Below, piece after piece: positions 55,789 through 64,000 of a stretch of 64,000 nt of DNA (positions are counted from its first letter, which is position 1; every line of letters begins with the position of its first letter). The stretch is from the NCBI GenBank assembly GCA_937136395.1, contig CAKZOI010000022.1, forward strand, positions 335,277-399,276. Reading direction: 5' to 3'. The translations under genes and the position numbers were made by a program. The DNA comes from an uncultured Opitutia bacterium. GTDB taxonomy: Bacteria; Verrucomicrobiota; Verrucomicrobiia; Opitutales; Coraliomargaritaceae. The notes beneath the pieces are model-generated. The model made no database searches. It saw only the letters and a list, made by a program, of their open reading frames with translations, and had not been told where the DNA came from.

Positions 55789-57705
55789 ATGGATAGACGA
55801 GATTTCTTAAGAATGGCAGCGATGGCAGGTGCTGCTGGTGCGGTTGCACCTCTATTTGGCGGATCTCCATTGGGAGGCGAAGGAGCGATGCACTCTGCTG
55901 ATTATCGTAAGTTGGTGGAATCACTGTTGAAAGACTGGTGTGACGGAATGATCCGAGTTCAGGTCATGCAACCTGATGATCCGAGCATTCATGGCCATCT
56001 GGATTGTCCGGCCTGTGATCACATACATGGTCGCTGCATGGATGCGGTCTATCCGTTCCTGTATATGGCGGATGCGACGGGCGATTCAAAATACGTGGAC
56101 GCTGCCATCGGAGTCATGGAATGGGCAGAGAACAATGTCTCTCAACCGGATGGCAGTTGGACCGTGATTCCGAATCCAAAATCTTGGCGAGGTATTGCAA
56201 TTTTTGGAGCGATTGCATTGGCAGAAGCCTTGAAGTATCATGGCCATGTATTGCCTGACGCATTGAGAGAACAGTGGAAGCAACGACTCGCTAAGGCCGC
56301 AGACTATATCTACCAGAATTTTACGATTTCCTTTACCAACATCAATTATGGGGCAACGGCGGTATATGGTCTCAATTTGATCGGTAGTTATTTAAATAAT
56401 CAGAAATATATCCAACGCAGTCACGAGTTAGCGGAAGGAGCGAAAGCCTATTTCACCGAGAATGACACCTTGTTGTTTGGAGAGATCAAGCCCACCTCCG
56501 ACAAGGTGAGTGTCAAGGGCTTGAGGGGAGTCGATCTTGGCTACAACGTGGAGGAGTCTCTCAATGGCTTGGTTCTGTATGCGTTTCATGAGGGGGACGA
56601 GGAAATGATCCAATTGCTTGAAAAGTCCCTCTACAGTCATTTGGAGTTCATGCTGCCGGACGGTGCTTGGGACAACAGCTGGGGAACTCGACAAGCCAAA
56701 TGGAGCTATTGGGGAAGTCGGACATGTGACGGCTGCCAGCCTGGATTTGCCCTAATGGCAGAGCGTAATCCTATTTTTGGAAGCGCCGCGGTGATGAATA
56801 CCGAACTTTTGAAACGCTGCACGGATCGTGGATTATTACACGGAGGCTTACATTTTGTCTCTCATAACGTAGAGCCCTGCGTGCACCACACCTTCGCTCA
56901 CGCAAAACCCTTGGCGTGGCTGTTGGACCACTGGGATAAACTCCCTAAAATCAACGCATCGACACCCTTACCACGGGCAACATCTGATGGTATACGTTAC
57001 TTCAAAGATCTCGATGTTTCATTGTTTGCGAGAGGCGATTGGCGCGGCACGGTGAGTGCTTACGATGCGGAGTATCATTATAGGGATGACTACCGTCAGG
57101 CGACTGGAGCTTCCTTGTCGGTCCTGTATCACATGAAAGCGGGTCCCTTGTGCGCCGCGAGCATGGCGGTCTACAAACTTGCCGAGAAGAACAATATGCA
57201 GAAACCTTCGGGGGAAGATATCGCGCTGACTCCGCGTTTGGAGATCGTTGATCAAGGGCAGCAGTATACGAATCTTTTTGATCTAACTGCGACCTATGAA
57301 GCAGCGGATGAGAATGGCACGATTGAATACACTGCGGATGTAACTTTGAAAAATGAAGCCCGCGAAACGCTGAGTTCCGGTTATTCAGGTTTCAAACTTG
57401 GCTATACCTGCACGGAGGACTCCATTAAAATTTCGGCAACAGCAAAAGATCTAGTTCACGAGCGCACGGCCTTTGTATTGCCAATCGTATCCAAGAATCA
57501 CGAACCAGTGGTTCAAGAGAGCCCCCATTCAATCCTTATTGAAAAGGAAAACTGCAAAGTCCGTGTGACTGGAAGTGTTCCGATACAGGTTCGAGACATG
57601 CCAAAGGCCCGCACATTTAATCAAGTTCCAGGCTTTGAAGCTTTACCCATTGATCTTCATTTCGCCGGGAAGCAATCGATCGAAGTTACCGTTGAAATTG
57701 TTTAA
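55789..57705 (+). CDS. Tat-exported alpha/alpha-toroid-like protein, possible polysaccharide-active enzyme
   Basis: A 638-residue protein. The twin-arginine signal MDRRDFLRMAAMAGAAGAVA is at the N-terminus. Residues 45-400 are helical with repeated Trp/His/Gly-rich turns (FLYMADATGDSKYVDAAIGV, NPKSWRGIAIFGAIALAEAL, PDGAWDNSWGTRQAKWSYWG), the pattern of (alpha/alpha) toroid enzymes such as heparinase-like lyases and unsaturated glycoside hydrolases. The C-terminal 200 residues look like beta-sheet, as in those lyases. Conserved His (VEPCVHHTFAHAKP) could be catalytic. No family is recognised with certainty, so the role is inference. It stands alone. Confidence 0.6.
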   Translation: MDRRDFLRMAAMAGAAGAVAPLFGGSPLGGEGAMHSADYRKLVESLLKDWCDGMIRVQVMQPDDPSIHGHLDCPACDHIHGRCMDAVYPFLYMADATGDSKYVDAAIGVMEWAENNVSQPDGSWTVIPNPKSWRGIAIFGAIALAEALKYHGHVLPDALREQWKQRLAKAADYIYQNFTISFTNINYGATAVYGLNLIGSYLNNQKYIQRSHELAEGAKAYFTENDTLLFGEIKPTSDKVSVKGLRGVDLGYNVEESLNGLVLYAFHEGDEEMIQLLEKSLYSHLEFMLPDGAWDNSWGTRQAKWSYWGSRTCDGCQPGFALMAERNPIFGSAAVMNTELLKRCTDRGLLHGGLHFVSHNVEPCVHHTFAHAKPLAWLLDHWDKLPKINASTPLPRATSDGIRYFKDLDVSLFARGDWRGTVSAYDAEYHYRDDYRQATGASLSVLYHMKAGPLCAASMAVYKLAEKNNMQKPSGEDIALTPRLEIVDQGQQYTNLFDLTATYEAADENGTIEYTADVTLKNEARETLSSGYSGFKLGYTCTEDSIKISATAKDLVHERTAFVLPIVSKNHEPVVQESPHSILIEKENCKVRVTGSVPIQVRDMPKARTFNQVPGFEALPIDLHFAGKQSIEVTVEIV

Positions 57706-58044
57706 TATTTAGCATGCGCTTTTCGACGTCTTGATCGTAATCTGACTCCTCTGAGAAACGACATCAGGCATGAATGGCGCTAGCTTATGAGTCTTAAACA
57801 AGATGACATTTTGCCGCAGAAATGCCTAAATGCTTCGAACTGTCGGCGGTTGCGAAGAAGCGCAGCCCTCTACTGTTAACCGAAGAGCTTCTTAAGTCAG
57901 CGACATTTGAGCCATCCTCTACAGGCACTCCTGCCAATAGACGCGGAACTCAGTCATTGGTCACGGTCTAATTGTAAAAACCTAAAAATCAACCACCTAA
58001 TCAATCAGCATAGGCGTTGGCTATCCACCACATCCGCTTAAAGA
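57706..58044. repeat. Intergenic region occupied by an inverted family B repeat (copy 3)
   Basis: From about 57718 (TTTTCGACGTCTTGATCGTA) to 57880 (GCGCAGCCCTC) the sequence is the reverse complement of the family B unit at 36656-36800, with GCCTAAATGCTTCGAACTGT as the best-preserved part. No gene is visible in the rest of the 339-base gap. Confidence 0.65.
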
Positions 58045-58728
58045 ATGAAAACCGTCAGGACATATCAGAACATTAATGATGCACTTCTTGAGCAGTCTTG
58101 GCTTGAATCGAATGGGATTGAATCACTGATTCCCGATGAAGTGACTGCTTCTTCGGCTCTTCCTCATCTTAGCGTGTATTCAGGTATTCGCCTACAGGTA
58201 AAAGAAGAAGACTTTGAAGCCGCATTGAAACTTTTACCTGATGAGCCCTCTCCAGCCTCGAAAGAACAGGAAATAGAGAATGAACGTAAGCCGTCCTCTG
58301 AGCCCATTACGTTGGGGTTCTTCAAAGCGGTCATCGTCGCAGATTTTGCTATTTATATCCTTACGATTTTTTTGAATTTCATTCACCTGTCAAAAACTCC
58401 TGAAAGTATACTGCGCTACGCAGGTGACCAGTATATCTCATACCCATTAGCACTGTTGTCCTACTACAGCTTTTGGCCTCTACTGGCCCTTAGCATTGTT
58501 GCTTCGATTGGACTTTTTTGCAGAAAAAGCTGGGCTAGAGTGATCTACGTATTTGTGTGGGTTTTCGGGTTGTCTGCGGTATTGTTTTCTTCCGCATTTT
58601 TCCTTTACCCGAGTGAAGCATTTTTGGGCGGTATATCTACTCTGCTCGGTGGCTTCATCTGTTGCATGATATATTTCACGAACGCCGCCAGATTCTTCAG
58701 AAATAAGGGCGTGACTGAGACTGAATAG
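58045..58728 (+). CDS. DUF2007-type domain plus membrane region
   Basis: A 227-residue protein. Residues 1-75 (MKTVRTYQNINDALLEQSWL, then GIRLQVKEEDFEAALKLLPD) match the small DUF2007 signal-transducing domain, which is common and functionally unassigned. The rest has four hydrophobic segments (about 95-215). It is probably an inner-membrane sensor-like protein. The TSUP transporter gene follows after 32 bases, so the two may be co-transcribed. Confidence 0.7.
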   Translation: MKTVRTYQNINDALLEQSWLESNGIESLIPDEVTASSALPHLSVYSGIRLQVKEEDFEAALKLLPDEPSPASKEQEIENERKPSSEPITLGFFKAVIVADFAIYILTIFLNFIHLSKTPESILRYAGDQYISYPLALLSYYSFWPLLALSIVASIGLFCRKSWARVIYVFVWVFGLSAVLFSSAFFLYPSEAFLGGISTLLGGFICCMIYFTNAARFFRNKGVTETE

Positions 58729-58760
58729 GCAAGGCTTTTGACGCATCTACCTTAGCTAAT

Positions 58761-59519
58761 ATGTTTTACTTGCTCCCATTTTTCTTTGGGGCTGTCGCGT
58801 TTCTCTATGCGATGGCGGGTTTTGGTGGTGGGTCGACATATATTGCACTACTCGCGATTAGCGGGGTTCCGTTACTGGCTGTGCCGGTGCTCTCGTTGAT
58901 TTGTAATTTGGTGGTCACATCGCAGGGGAGTGTGCTTTTGATTCGAAAGGGGCATGCGGATTGGAAGCTGTTGATTCCATTGTTGAGCTCCTCGATACCG
59001 TGTGCGTTTATCGGTGGGGTTTGGCGTCTGCCAGAAGCGGTCTTCTTAAATATACTGGCACTAGCTCTGACGATTGCTGGTATGCTAATGTTGTGGCAGA
59101 ACCGATTGAAGTCGTTTGATGGCGTGGTCCACACACCGAATCGAACGAATGTGGTTTTCGTGGGGGGCTTACTTGGCTTACTAGCTGGAGTGACGGGTAT
59201 CGGCGGAGGGATTTACTTGGCTCCGGTATTGCATTTATTTCGCTGGTCAAAGGTGCAAAGCATCGCGGCCTGCACATCGGTCTTTATAGCCCTGAATAGC
59301 CTTTCAGGTTTGTTAGGTCATTTGAGTAAAGGCACAGGCGCACACACTGAGATTCCCCTCTGGTTATTTATCGGCTGTCCGATTTTGGTGCTCATCGGCG
59401 GGCGTATGGGCAGTGCGCAGTTGAGTGATCGGTTTTCGACGGGTCGTATCCGAGTGATTACCGCAACAGTGATTCTGTTGGTTGCACTGAGACTCTGGTT
59501 GAAGGTTTTTGTGGGGTAG
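58761..59519 (+). CDS. TSUP-family (TauE/SafE) transporter
   Basis: A 252-residue inner-membrane protein with about eight helices. GFGGGSTYIALLAISGVPLLA near residue 15-35 (in part) and the internal repeat GVTGIGGGIYLAPVLHLF near 132 are the family signatures. TSUP proteins move sulfite, sulfonates or related anions; the substrate is unknown. The TAG stop lies inside the left arm of a family A palindromic repeat, so the last residues may be set by repeat insertion. Confidence 0.85.
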   Translation: MFYLLPFFFGAVAFLYAMAGFGGGSTYIALLAISGVPLLAVPVLSLICNLVVTSQGSVLLIRKGHADWKLLIPLLSSSIPCAFIGGVWRLPEAVFLNILALALTIAGMLMLWQNRLKSFDGVVHTPNRTNVVFVGGLLGLLAGVTGIGGGIYLAPVLHLFRWSKVQSIAACTSVFIALNSLSGLLGHLSKGTGAHTEIPLWLFIGCPILVLIGGRMGSAQLSDRFSTGRIRVITATVILLVALRLWLKVFVG

Positions 59520-59609
59520 CGGCGTGCGTCCCTGCGCGCCACACGTCGGAATAGTTTGAGCAAAAAGTCTACAACCTTGAAATGGCACGCAGGGACGCTC
59601 GCCGATAGC
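59514..59609. repeat. Dispersed palindromic repeat, family A (copy 5)
   Basis: GGTAGCGGCGTGCGTCCCTG at the left and GGCACGCAGGGACGCTCGCC at the right form the inverted repeat. It overlaps the stop codon of the TSUP gene and fills the gap to the aminotransferase gene. Confidence 0.65.
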
Positions 59610-59659
59610 TGTTAATTCGCCTTGCTAGCTCCTTGGCTAACGCAGAGTCTGGAAAGGGT

Positions 59660-60934
59660 ATGACATCACCTGATTCCCAGCCGCAGATCATTTTCTCTAA
59701 GATAGGTCGCGAAATACAACCACCAGTGATCGTTGATTTAATGGCACGTGCGCTGGCAAATCCCGAACTGCTATCGCTTGCTGCTGGTTTTACGGATAAT
59801 GCGGTGTTGCCGCGTGAATTGGTGGCGCGTTTTGCGTTTGAATTGACACAAGAGGGGCAGCCCGATGAGCCATTGCAATATGGTCAAAACCAAGGGCGAA
59901 CACGGTTGCGCGAGCTTTCGTGTGAAGTCATTGCGGGGCATCCGGGGGAGCAGGCGTCCGCCTTTGACTCGGCTAAAATGTTCATGACGAATGGTTCGCA
60001 GCAGGCGCTCTATCTTGCAGTGCAGGCTCTGTGTGACTTTGGCGATATTGTGTTGGTTGAAGAGCCTAGCTATTTTGTTTGCTTGGAAATGCTCAAAGGC
60101 TTGGGGATTCGAGCGATTGGGATTCCTTGCGATGATGCGGGTGCGATTCAACCCGAAGCGATGGAAGCCTTACTCCGTGACTTAGATGCACGCGGGGAGC
60201 GCGATCGTGTGAAAGCGCTCTATCTGGTGAGCTATTTTTGTAATCCAAGTAGTCGCTCGCTGGAGAGCGATGAAAAACGTGCGGTTGCGAAGGTCTTGTT
60301 GGACGGCGACTGGCAGATCCCAGTCATGGAAGACGCGGCGTATAGAGAGTTGTATTTTGATACACCACATGCGGCACCCTCGATCATCAGTATGCCCGAG
60401 TTCGACGCCTTTCCTAAGCTCTACCTAGGCACCTATACCAAACCTTTTGCGACCGGCTTGAAAGTGGGCTATGGTTACTGCACCCATCCACAATGGTTGG
60501 TGAAGATTTTGTGCATTAAAGGGCATCAAGATTTTGGCTCCGCGCATTTCAATCAAGCTATCATCGAGCGCGTGCTTGAAGAGGGGCTATATGCGGGGCA
60601 CCTCGCCAGCATACGTCAACACTATGCGCATAAAGCAAACGTCTTGGAGGCAGAGTTGATCGCTGGGGGCTTACCTGAGCTTGGTTGGCGTTGGGAAACG
60701 CCCAAAGGCGGTCTAATCATTTGGGTGCGGGCACCACTCGAAACTGACTTGCGAATGGCAAGTGACTTTTGCCAGCGCTGTATTGAGCAGGGAGTGCTCT
60801 ATGTGCCAGGAGACCTCTGCTTCTCTTCTGGCAAACCGTGGCATTGTGCACGTCTCGCCTCAGGTGCCTTGCCGGAAGATCGCTTGCGTGAAGCGGCGCA
60901 GCGTTTCGTTGCAGTGGCGAAAGAGCGGAACTGA
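59660..60934 (+). CDS. PLP-dependent class I aminotransferase
   Basis: A 424-residue fold-type I enzyme of the 2-aminoadipate/MocR-like aminotransferase group. LQYGQNQGRTRLRELSCEVI near residue 70, TNGSQQALYLAVQALCD near 110, the aspartate loop DAAYRELYFD near 225, and the PLP Lys in LGTYTKPFATGLKVGYG near 254 are present. It lacks the GntR DNA-binding domain of MocR regulators, so it is an enzyme. The substrate may be an aromatic or branched amino acid, or 2-aminoadipate. ATG 59660 (purine-rich GGAAAGG just upstream) is preferred over TTG 59633. It converges with rnr. Confidence 0.85.
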   Translation: MTSPDSQPQIIFSKIGREIQPPVIVDLMARALANPELLSLAAGFTDNAVLPRELVARFAFELTQEGQPDEPLQYGQNQGRTRLRELSCEVIAGHPGEQASAFDSAKMFMTNGSQQALYLAVQALCDFGDIVLVEEPSYFVCLEMLKGLGIRAIGIPCDDAGAIQPEAMEALLRDLDARGERDRVKALYLVSYFCNPSSRSLESDEKRAVAKVLLDGDWQIPVMEDAAYRELYFDTPHAAPSIISMPEFDAFPKLYLGTYTKPFATGLKVGYGYCTHPQWLVKILCIKGHQDFGSAHFNQAIIERVLEEGLYAGHLASIRQHYAHKANVLEAELIAGGLPELGWRWETPKGGLIIWVRAPLETDLRMASDFCQRCIEQGVLYVPGDLCFSSGKPWHCARLASGALPEDRLREAAQRFVAVAKERN

Positions 60935-60936
60935 AC

Positions 60937-61082
60937 ATTGAACGTCGAACATTGAATGCTTAATGTTGAAAATGCGACTGGTGCGTATATGTGGTGTGCG
61001 CGCTAGCGCGGCTGCCACGGCTTAATGATTCACCGCTACGGCAGACCTCCGTCGATGTTGGACGTTCGAAGTCCAATGTTCT
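60937..61082. repeat. Low-complexity and palindromic spacer before rnr
   Basis: ATTGAACGTCGAACATTGAA-type words (60937-60979), a GC-rich GCGCGCTAGCGCG palindrome (about 60998-61010), then GATGTTGGACGTTCGAAGTC (from 61053). The word pattern is that of 3.93 and 53.03 kb. There is no clear T-rich terminator between the two convergent genes. Confidence 0.5.
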
Positions 61083-61091
61083 TCCCACTGT

Positions 61092-63617
61092 CTATCGGTT
61101 TCGTTTTGGCTTAAAAACGCGTGCGCTTTTTTTAGCCGCTTTGTTTGTCGGTTTCGGCTTGGTGAGTGGTGGTTTGGCGCGTGCTTTTCGTTCCGAGCTG
61201 GCTTCGCCTTGTTGGCTTTTTTTGGGGCGATTCTGGTTGTTCGGCTTTCCGTCACGCTTGCCGCTTCGTTTTGCGCGGCGTTGTTTACGCAGCTCATTCA
61301 AGTCCTTGGGTGATTTTCCAGCAGCGGACTGGTTTTCTTCGGAATTGATGACTCGGAAATCGATTTGACGTTTAAAGCGGTCAACACGTTCGACCTGAAC
61401 TTGTATGTATTGTCCGAGTGAATACGTCTTCTTCTTGCGGCGACCGACGAGTGCAGTGCCGTCTTCAGTTGGGTGATAGAAATCATCGTCCAATGTCGAG
61501 ATATGCACCATGCCGAAGGCGAGTGACTCGGTCAACTCGATCATGAGTCCGTGGTTCTTGACGTCAGAAATAATCGCTTTGAAGGATTGCTTGGCGTCTT
61601 TCTTGAGTTCGCGTTCGAAAAATTCCAAGAGCTTGGTTTTGACGGACTCGCGCTCTGCGTCGACACTGTTGCGCTCCGTGATGCAGAGGTGATCGGCGAT
61701 TGATTCGAGTTTGCCTTGGGTGTATCGAATATCAGGTGTGTCGGGGGCCGAGTCGATACCGTGCTTATGCATATAGCTGTCGAGCACGCGGTGCACGATG
61801 AGATCGGAGTAGCGGCGGATTGGGGAAGTGAAGTGAGTATAGTCAGGCTTAGCGAGGCCGTAGTGACCATCTGCGCTGGCACGGTATTGCGCTTGTTTTA
61901 GACTGCGTAGCACGTGCACCTTAAGGGCGTAGCCTTGTGGGTGATCTTTGAGTTTCTTTAGTAATACTCCCATCTCACGTGCTTTGTTCAAGTTGCCGCA
62001 TTGCACGCCGAAGGTCATCATAGTTTCACGCAGTTCGTTGAGCTTTTGCTCTTCAGGTTCGTCGTGGACCCGGTAGACGCATGGAAAATTTTGTTTTTTC
62101 ATGATGCGCGCTACTTGCTCATTGGCGGAGAGCATGAACTCTTCGATCAATTGGTGGCTTTCGTCATTAAACTGTTTTTCGATACGGTCGGCATAACCGT
62201 CTTCGTCGACGTAAATCTTGACCTCGGTCATATCTAGATCGAGCGATCCTTTGCGGAAGCGACCTTGGCGTAGCACGTTAGCAATATCCCAGAGCTTGCG
62301 TATGTGCTTTTTTAAGGTCTCCATCTCCTCGTCACTAACTTCGTCGAGCGATCGACCGGTCGAACCAGTCTGGTGCTTAGGGGGCAGAGGTGTCTTGCGG
62401 ATGGTCTCCAAGTCGTCCTCGTTCATGAACGCGAACGCTTGCTTGTAGGTGAGGCGTTTATTACTGCGGATGACTGTATTCGCAAAATCGACTTTCGTGA
62501 CCTCTGCATTTTCATTGTAAGTGATGAAGCAGGTCTTGGTGAGGCGATCTTGAGCTTCAACGAGGCTACAAAGACCATTGGAAAGTGCGTGCGGCAGCAT
62601 GGGTATCACAGTGCCGACGAGGTAGGTGCTGTTGCCACGCTCTTGGGCCTCCACATCGAGTGGGCTACCGGGTTTTACGTAAGCGCTGACGTCGGCAATA
62701 TGCACGCCGATGCGTATTTTGCCGCCATCGAGCGCTTCGAGGGAGAGGGCGTCGTCGAAATCTTTAGCATCGTCCGGGTCGATTGTGAAGGTGAATAGAT
62801 CGCGGCAATCTTTGCGGCCAACGGTCTCTTCTTCACGCACGTGATCGGCGATGCTTTTAGTTTGATCCTCAACGGCAGCTGGAAACTTCGGGTTGAGATC
62901 ATACTTATAAAGAATCGCTTTAAACTCTGCGTCTGGTTCGTAGGTGCGTCCGAGCACTTCGGTGATTTCGCCTTCTGGGTTGAGATGGCGTTGACGCCAC
63001 TCCAAGAGCTTGACCACGACTTTATCGCCTTTTTTCGGGATCGGTAGAACGCCCGAATTTGCTGGATCTGGGACGAGTATATCTTGGATGATACGTGGGT
63101 CGTCTGGGATAACGTAGGTGGCATGGCGGCCTTGCTCCATGGTGCCGGTGACGATTTCTCGAGCGCGCTTGAGAATGCGGATAACGCGCACGTTGGGTTT
63201 TTCGTTTGGATCGTATTTAGGGCGGCCTTTAGGGCCTTTGCCACGGAATGGACGGCGGGGCTTGTCAAGTTTGCGCGCTAGCACGGTATCGCCATGCATA
63301 GAGACACCCGTATCTTCGGCCGAGACAGGAAATCCGTCCACAACGGAGAGTCCAGGCTTGTTGTCGGGCATCAGAGTCGCTGCGCCACTTTGGCGAAAGA
63401 GAATGCGACCACTAATGAGGTCGGCGTCTTCAGGTATGCAGAGCTTGTCCTTCTTAAGCCGAGCGATTTCTCCGCGTTCCAGCATCTGGTCGAGCAGGCT
63501 GTGGACTTTTTTGATGTCGGTCGGCCTTAATTTAAGAACCGAGATAATTTCTTCCCGACGCAGGGGGATATAGTCTTTAGCACTGAAAAGAGTGAGTAGT
63601 TTTTGGCGTAGTTCCAT
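61092..63617 (-). CDS. rnr: Ribonuclease R
   Basis: An 841-residue processive 3'-5' exoribonuclease of the RNase II family. An N-terminal helix-turn-helix-like part (about 1-60) and cold-shock domains precede the catalytic RNB domain. [20 protein letters not shown] near residues 278-297 carries the catalytic Asp cluster, and the later [20 protein letters not shown] near 593 is also diagnostic. An S1 domain (about 645-740) is followed by a Lys/Arg-rich tail of about 90 residues, typical of RNase R and helpful on structured RNA. It also matures rRNA and acts in trans-translation quality control in other bacteria. Confidence 0.95.
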   Translation of the reverse strand: MELRQKLLTLFSAKDYIPLRREEIISVLKLRPTDIKKVHSLLDQMLERGEIARLKKDKLCIPEDADLISGRILFRQSGAATLMPDNKPGLSVVDGFPVSAEDTGVSMHGDTVLARKLDKPRRPFRGKGPKGRPKYDPNEKPNVRVIRILKRAREIVTGTMEQGRHATYVIPDDPRIIQDILVPDPANSGVLPIPKKGDKVVVKLLEWRQRHLNPEGEITEVLGRTYEPDAEFKAILYKYDLNPKFPAAVEDQTKSIADHVREEETVGRKDCRDLFTFTIDPDDAKDFDDALSLEALDGGKIRIGVHIADVSAYVKPGSPLDVEAQERGNSTYLVGTVIPMLPHALSNGLCSLVEAQDRLTKTCFITYNENAEVTKVDFANTVIRSNKRLTYKQAFAFMNEDDLETIRKTPLPPKHQTGSTGRSLDEVSDEEMETLKKHIRKLWDIANVLRQGRFRKGSLDLDMTEVKIYVDEDGYADRIEKQFNDESHQLIEEFMLSANEQVARIMKKQNFPCVYRVHDEPEEQKLNELRETMMTFGVQCGNLNKAREMGVLLKKLKDHPQGYALKVHVLRSLKQAQYRASADGHYGLAKPDYTHFTSPIRRYSDLIVHRVLDSYMHKHGIDSAPDTPDIRYTQGKLESIADHLCITERNSVDAERESVKTKLLEFFERELKKDAKQSFKAIISDVKNHGLMIELTESLAFGMVHISTLDDDFYHPTEDGTALVGRRKKKTYSLGQYIQVQVERVDRFKRQIDFRVINSEENQSAAGKSPKDLNELRKQRRAKRSGKRDGKPNNQNRPKKSQQGEASSERKARAKPPLTKPKPTNKAAKKSARVFKPKRNR

Positions 63618-63709
63618 ATTTTGGGCTTATTATAGACGATGTTTAATCAAATGCGAGTCATCATCTTGTTACGATTTAATGATGAAGATTATTATACCTT
63701 GAAAATCGA

Positions 63710-63739
63710 TTGACGAGAGGTTCTTGAATCGCATTTTAT
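63710..63739 (+). promoter_or_regulatory. Probable promoter of tRNA-Thr
   Basis: TTGACG (63710-63715) is followed after 17-18 bases by ATTTTA/TTTTAT (63733-63739). The predicted start would be about 18 bases before the tRNA. It faces away from rnr. Confidence 0.5.
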
Positions 63740-63763
63740 CCACCTCTAGCAAATGAATGGCAC

Positions 63764-63839
63764 GCCGAAATAGCTCAGTTGGTAGAGCAACTCATTCGTA
63801 ATGAGTAGGTCGACGGTTCGACTCCGTTTTTCGGCTCCA
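63764..63839 (+). tRNA. tRNA-Thr (anticodon CGT)
   Basis: A 76-base cloverleaf: acceptor GCCGAAA/TTTCGGC, D-arm TAGCTCAGTTGGTAGAGCAA-like, anticodon arm CTCAT-TCGTA-ATGAG with CGT, variable GTAGGTC, and T-arm GACGGTTCGACTCCGT. CCA is encoded. Its last 21 bases recur 105 bases downstream in a tandem repeat. Confidence 0.95.
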
Positions 63840-64000
63840 TTGCATTGCGCCAACGGAGTCCAAGCGTCGACGCTATGGGTAGGGAGTAGGTCTTGGTGTT
63901 CACCTGCGGTGGCACTTCGTGGACGACTCCGTTTTTCGGCTCCATTGCATTGCGCCAACGGAGTCCAAGCGTCGACGCTATGGGTAGGGAGTAGGTCTTG
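63819..64000 (+). repeat. Tandem repeat beginning inside the tRNA-Thr 3' end
   Basis: The 77 bases 63819-63895 are repeated without change at 63924-64000 (period 105), and the array runs off the window. Each unit starts with the last 21 bases of the tRNA including CCA. Each contains AACGGAGTC, the perfect complement of GACTCCGTT in the tRNA's own 3' half, and the palindrome AGCGTCGACGCT. The layout matches the tRNA-end repeats (rtT) behind E. coli tyrT in principle. Confidence 0.9.

Noticed and set aside
63819..64000. CRISPR array at the right edge
   Set aside because: The repeat unit is 105 bases, includes the tRNA end and shows no repeat-spacer alternation.

Overview
The window reads as chromosomal DNA of a Gram-negative, lipid A-making, menaquinone-using bacterium. 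The best fit is a marine Verrucomicrobiota of the Opitutia type (Coraliomargarita/Lentimonas-like). This placement is inference: it rests on the LpxC-FabZ fusion, a ClpX-like ATPase without the usual zinc finger, Tat-exported enzymes, uronate use and short dispersed palindromic repeats. There is no prophage, no CRISPR array and no obvious large genomic island. Most of the window is housekeeping genes in short operons, separated by repeat-rich spacers.

Layout: 0.3-6 kb holds a TPMT-like methyltransferase, a SulP transporter with a HisN-like phosphatase, a DEDD exonuclease and fmt. 6-11.4 kb holds rplU-rpmA, the 5-oxoprolinase genes pxpBCA, the lpxC-fabZ fusion and lpxA. 11.3-18.7 kb is mixed: a Pro-rich membrane protein, a frame-broken DUF4405 gene, a twice frame-broken copper-type TonB receptor, an aldo/keto reductase, aroE, prepilin peptidase and a junction of three gene fragments (cupin, Rrf2, porin). 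18.9-30 kb holds an unknown 354-residue protein, a REP-flanked RAYT transposase broken by a TGA, the SRP RNA, dnaX with a run of ten A and a long -1 extension, msrB, alkaline phosphatase, slyX, menG, a clpX-like gene, an HU/IHF gene and hisS. 31-36.6 kb is a hexuronate operon (SDR, uxaC, two 2-hydroxyacid dehydrogenase types) facing an AraC regulator.

From 36.8 to 44.4 kb lies a compact lipid-modification cluster. Two three-gene operons converge: desaturase, DUF1295 and CFA-type methyltransferase rightward, and a second CFA/CNMT-like methyltransferase, FAD amine-oxidase-like protein and DUF1365 leftward. They are flanked by SRPBCC and SnoaL-like genes. Together they look able to desaturate, methylate and further modify acyl chains. 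45-54.6 kb returns to DNA and RNA housekeeping: mutM, rho, tRNA-Glu, comEC, rarA and a HEAT-THUMP-methyltransferase protein. 54.7-64 kb holds small membrane proteins, a broken DUF3592 gene, a Tat-exported alpha/alpha-toroid-like protein, a TSUP transporter, a PLP aminotransferase, RNase R and tRNA-Thr.

The most unusual signals are the dnaX slippery run with an open -1 extension of about 107 codons, the duplicated 3' ends behind both tRNA genes (resembling the rtT/tyrT arrangement of E. coli), the mirror-image lipid cluster, and several families of dispersed palindromic repeats. Several frame breaks sit at homopolymers, so base-calling errors remain an alternative for those genes.
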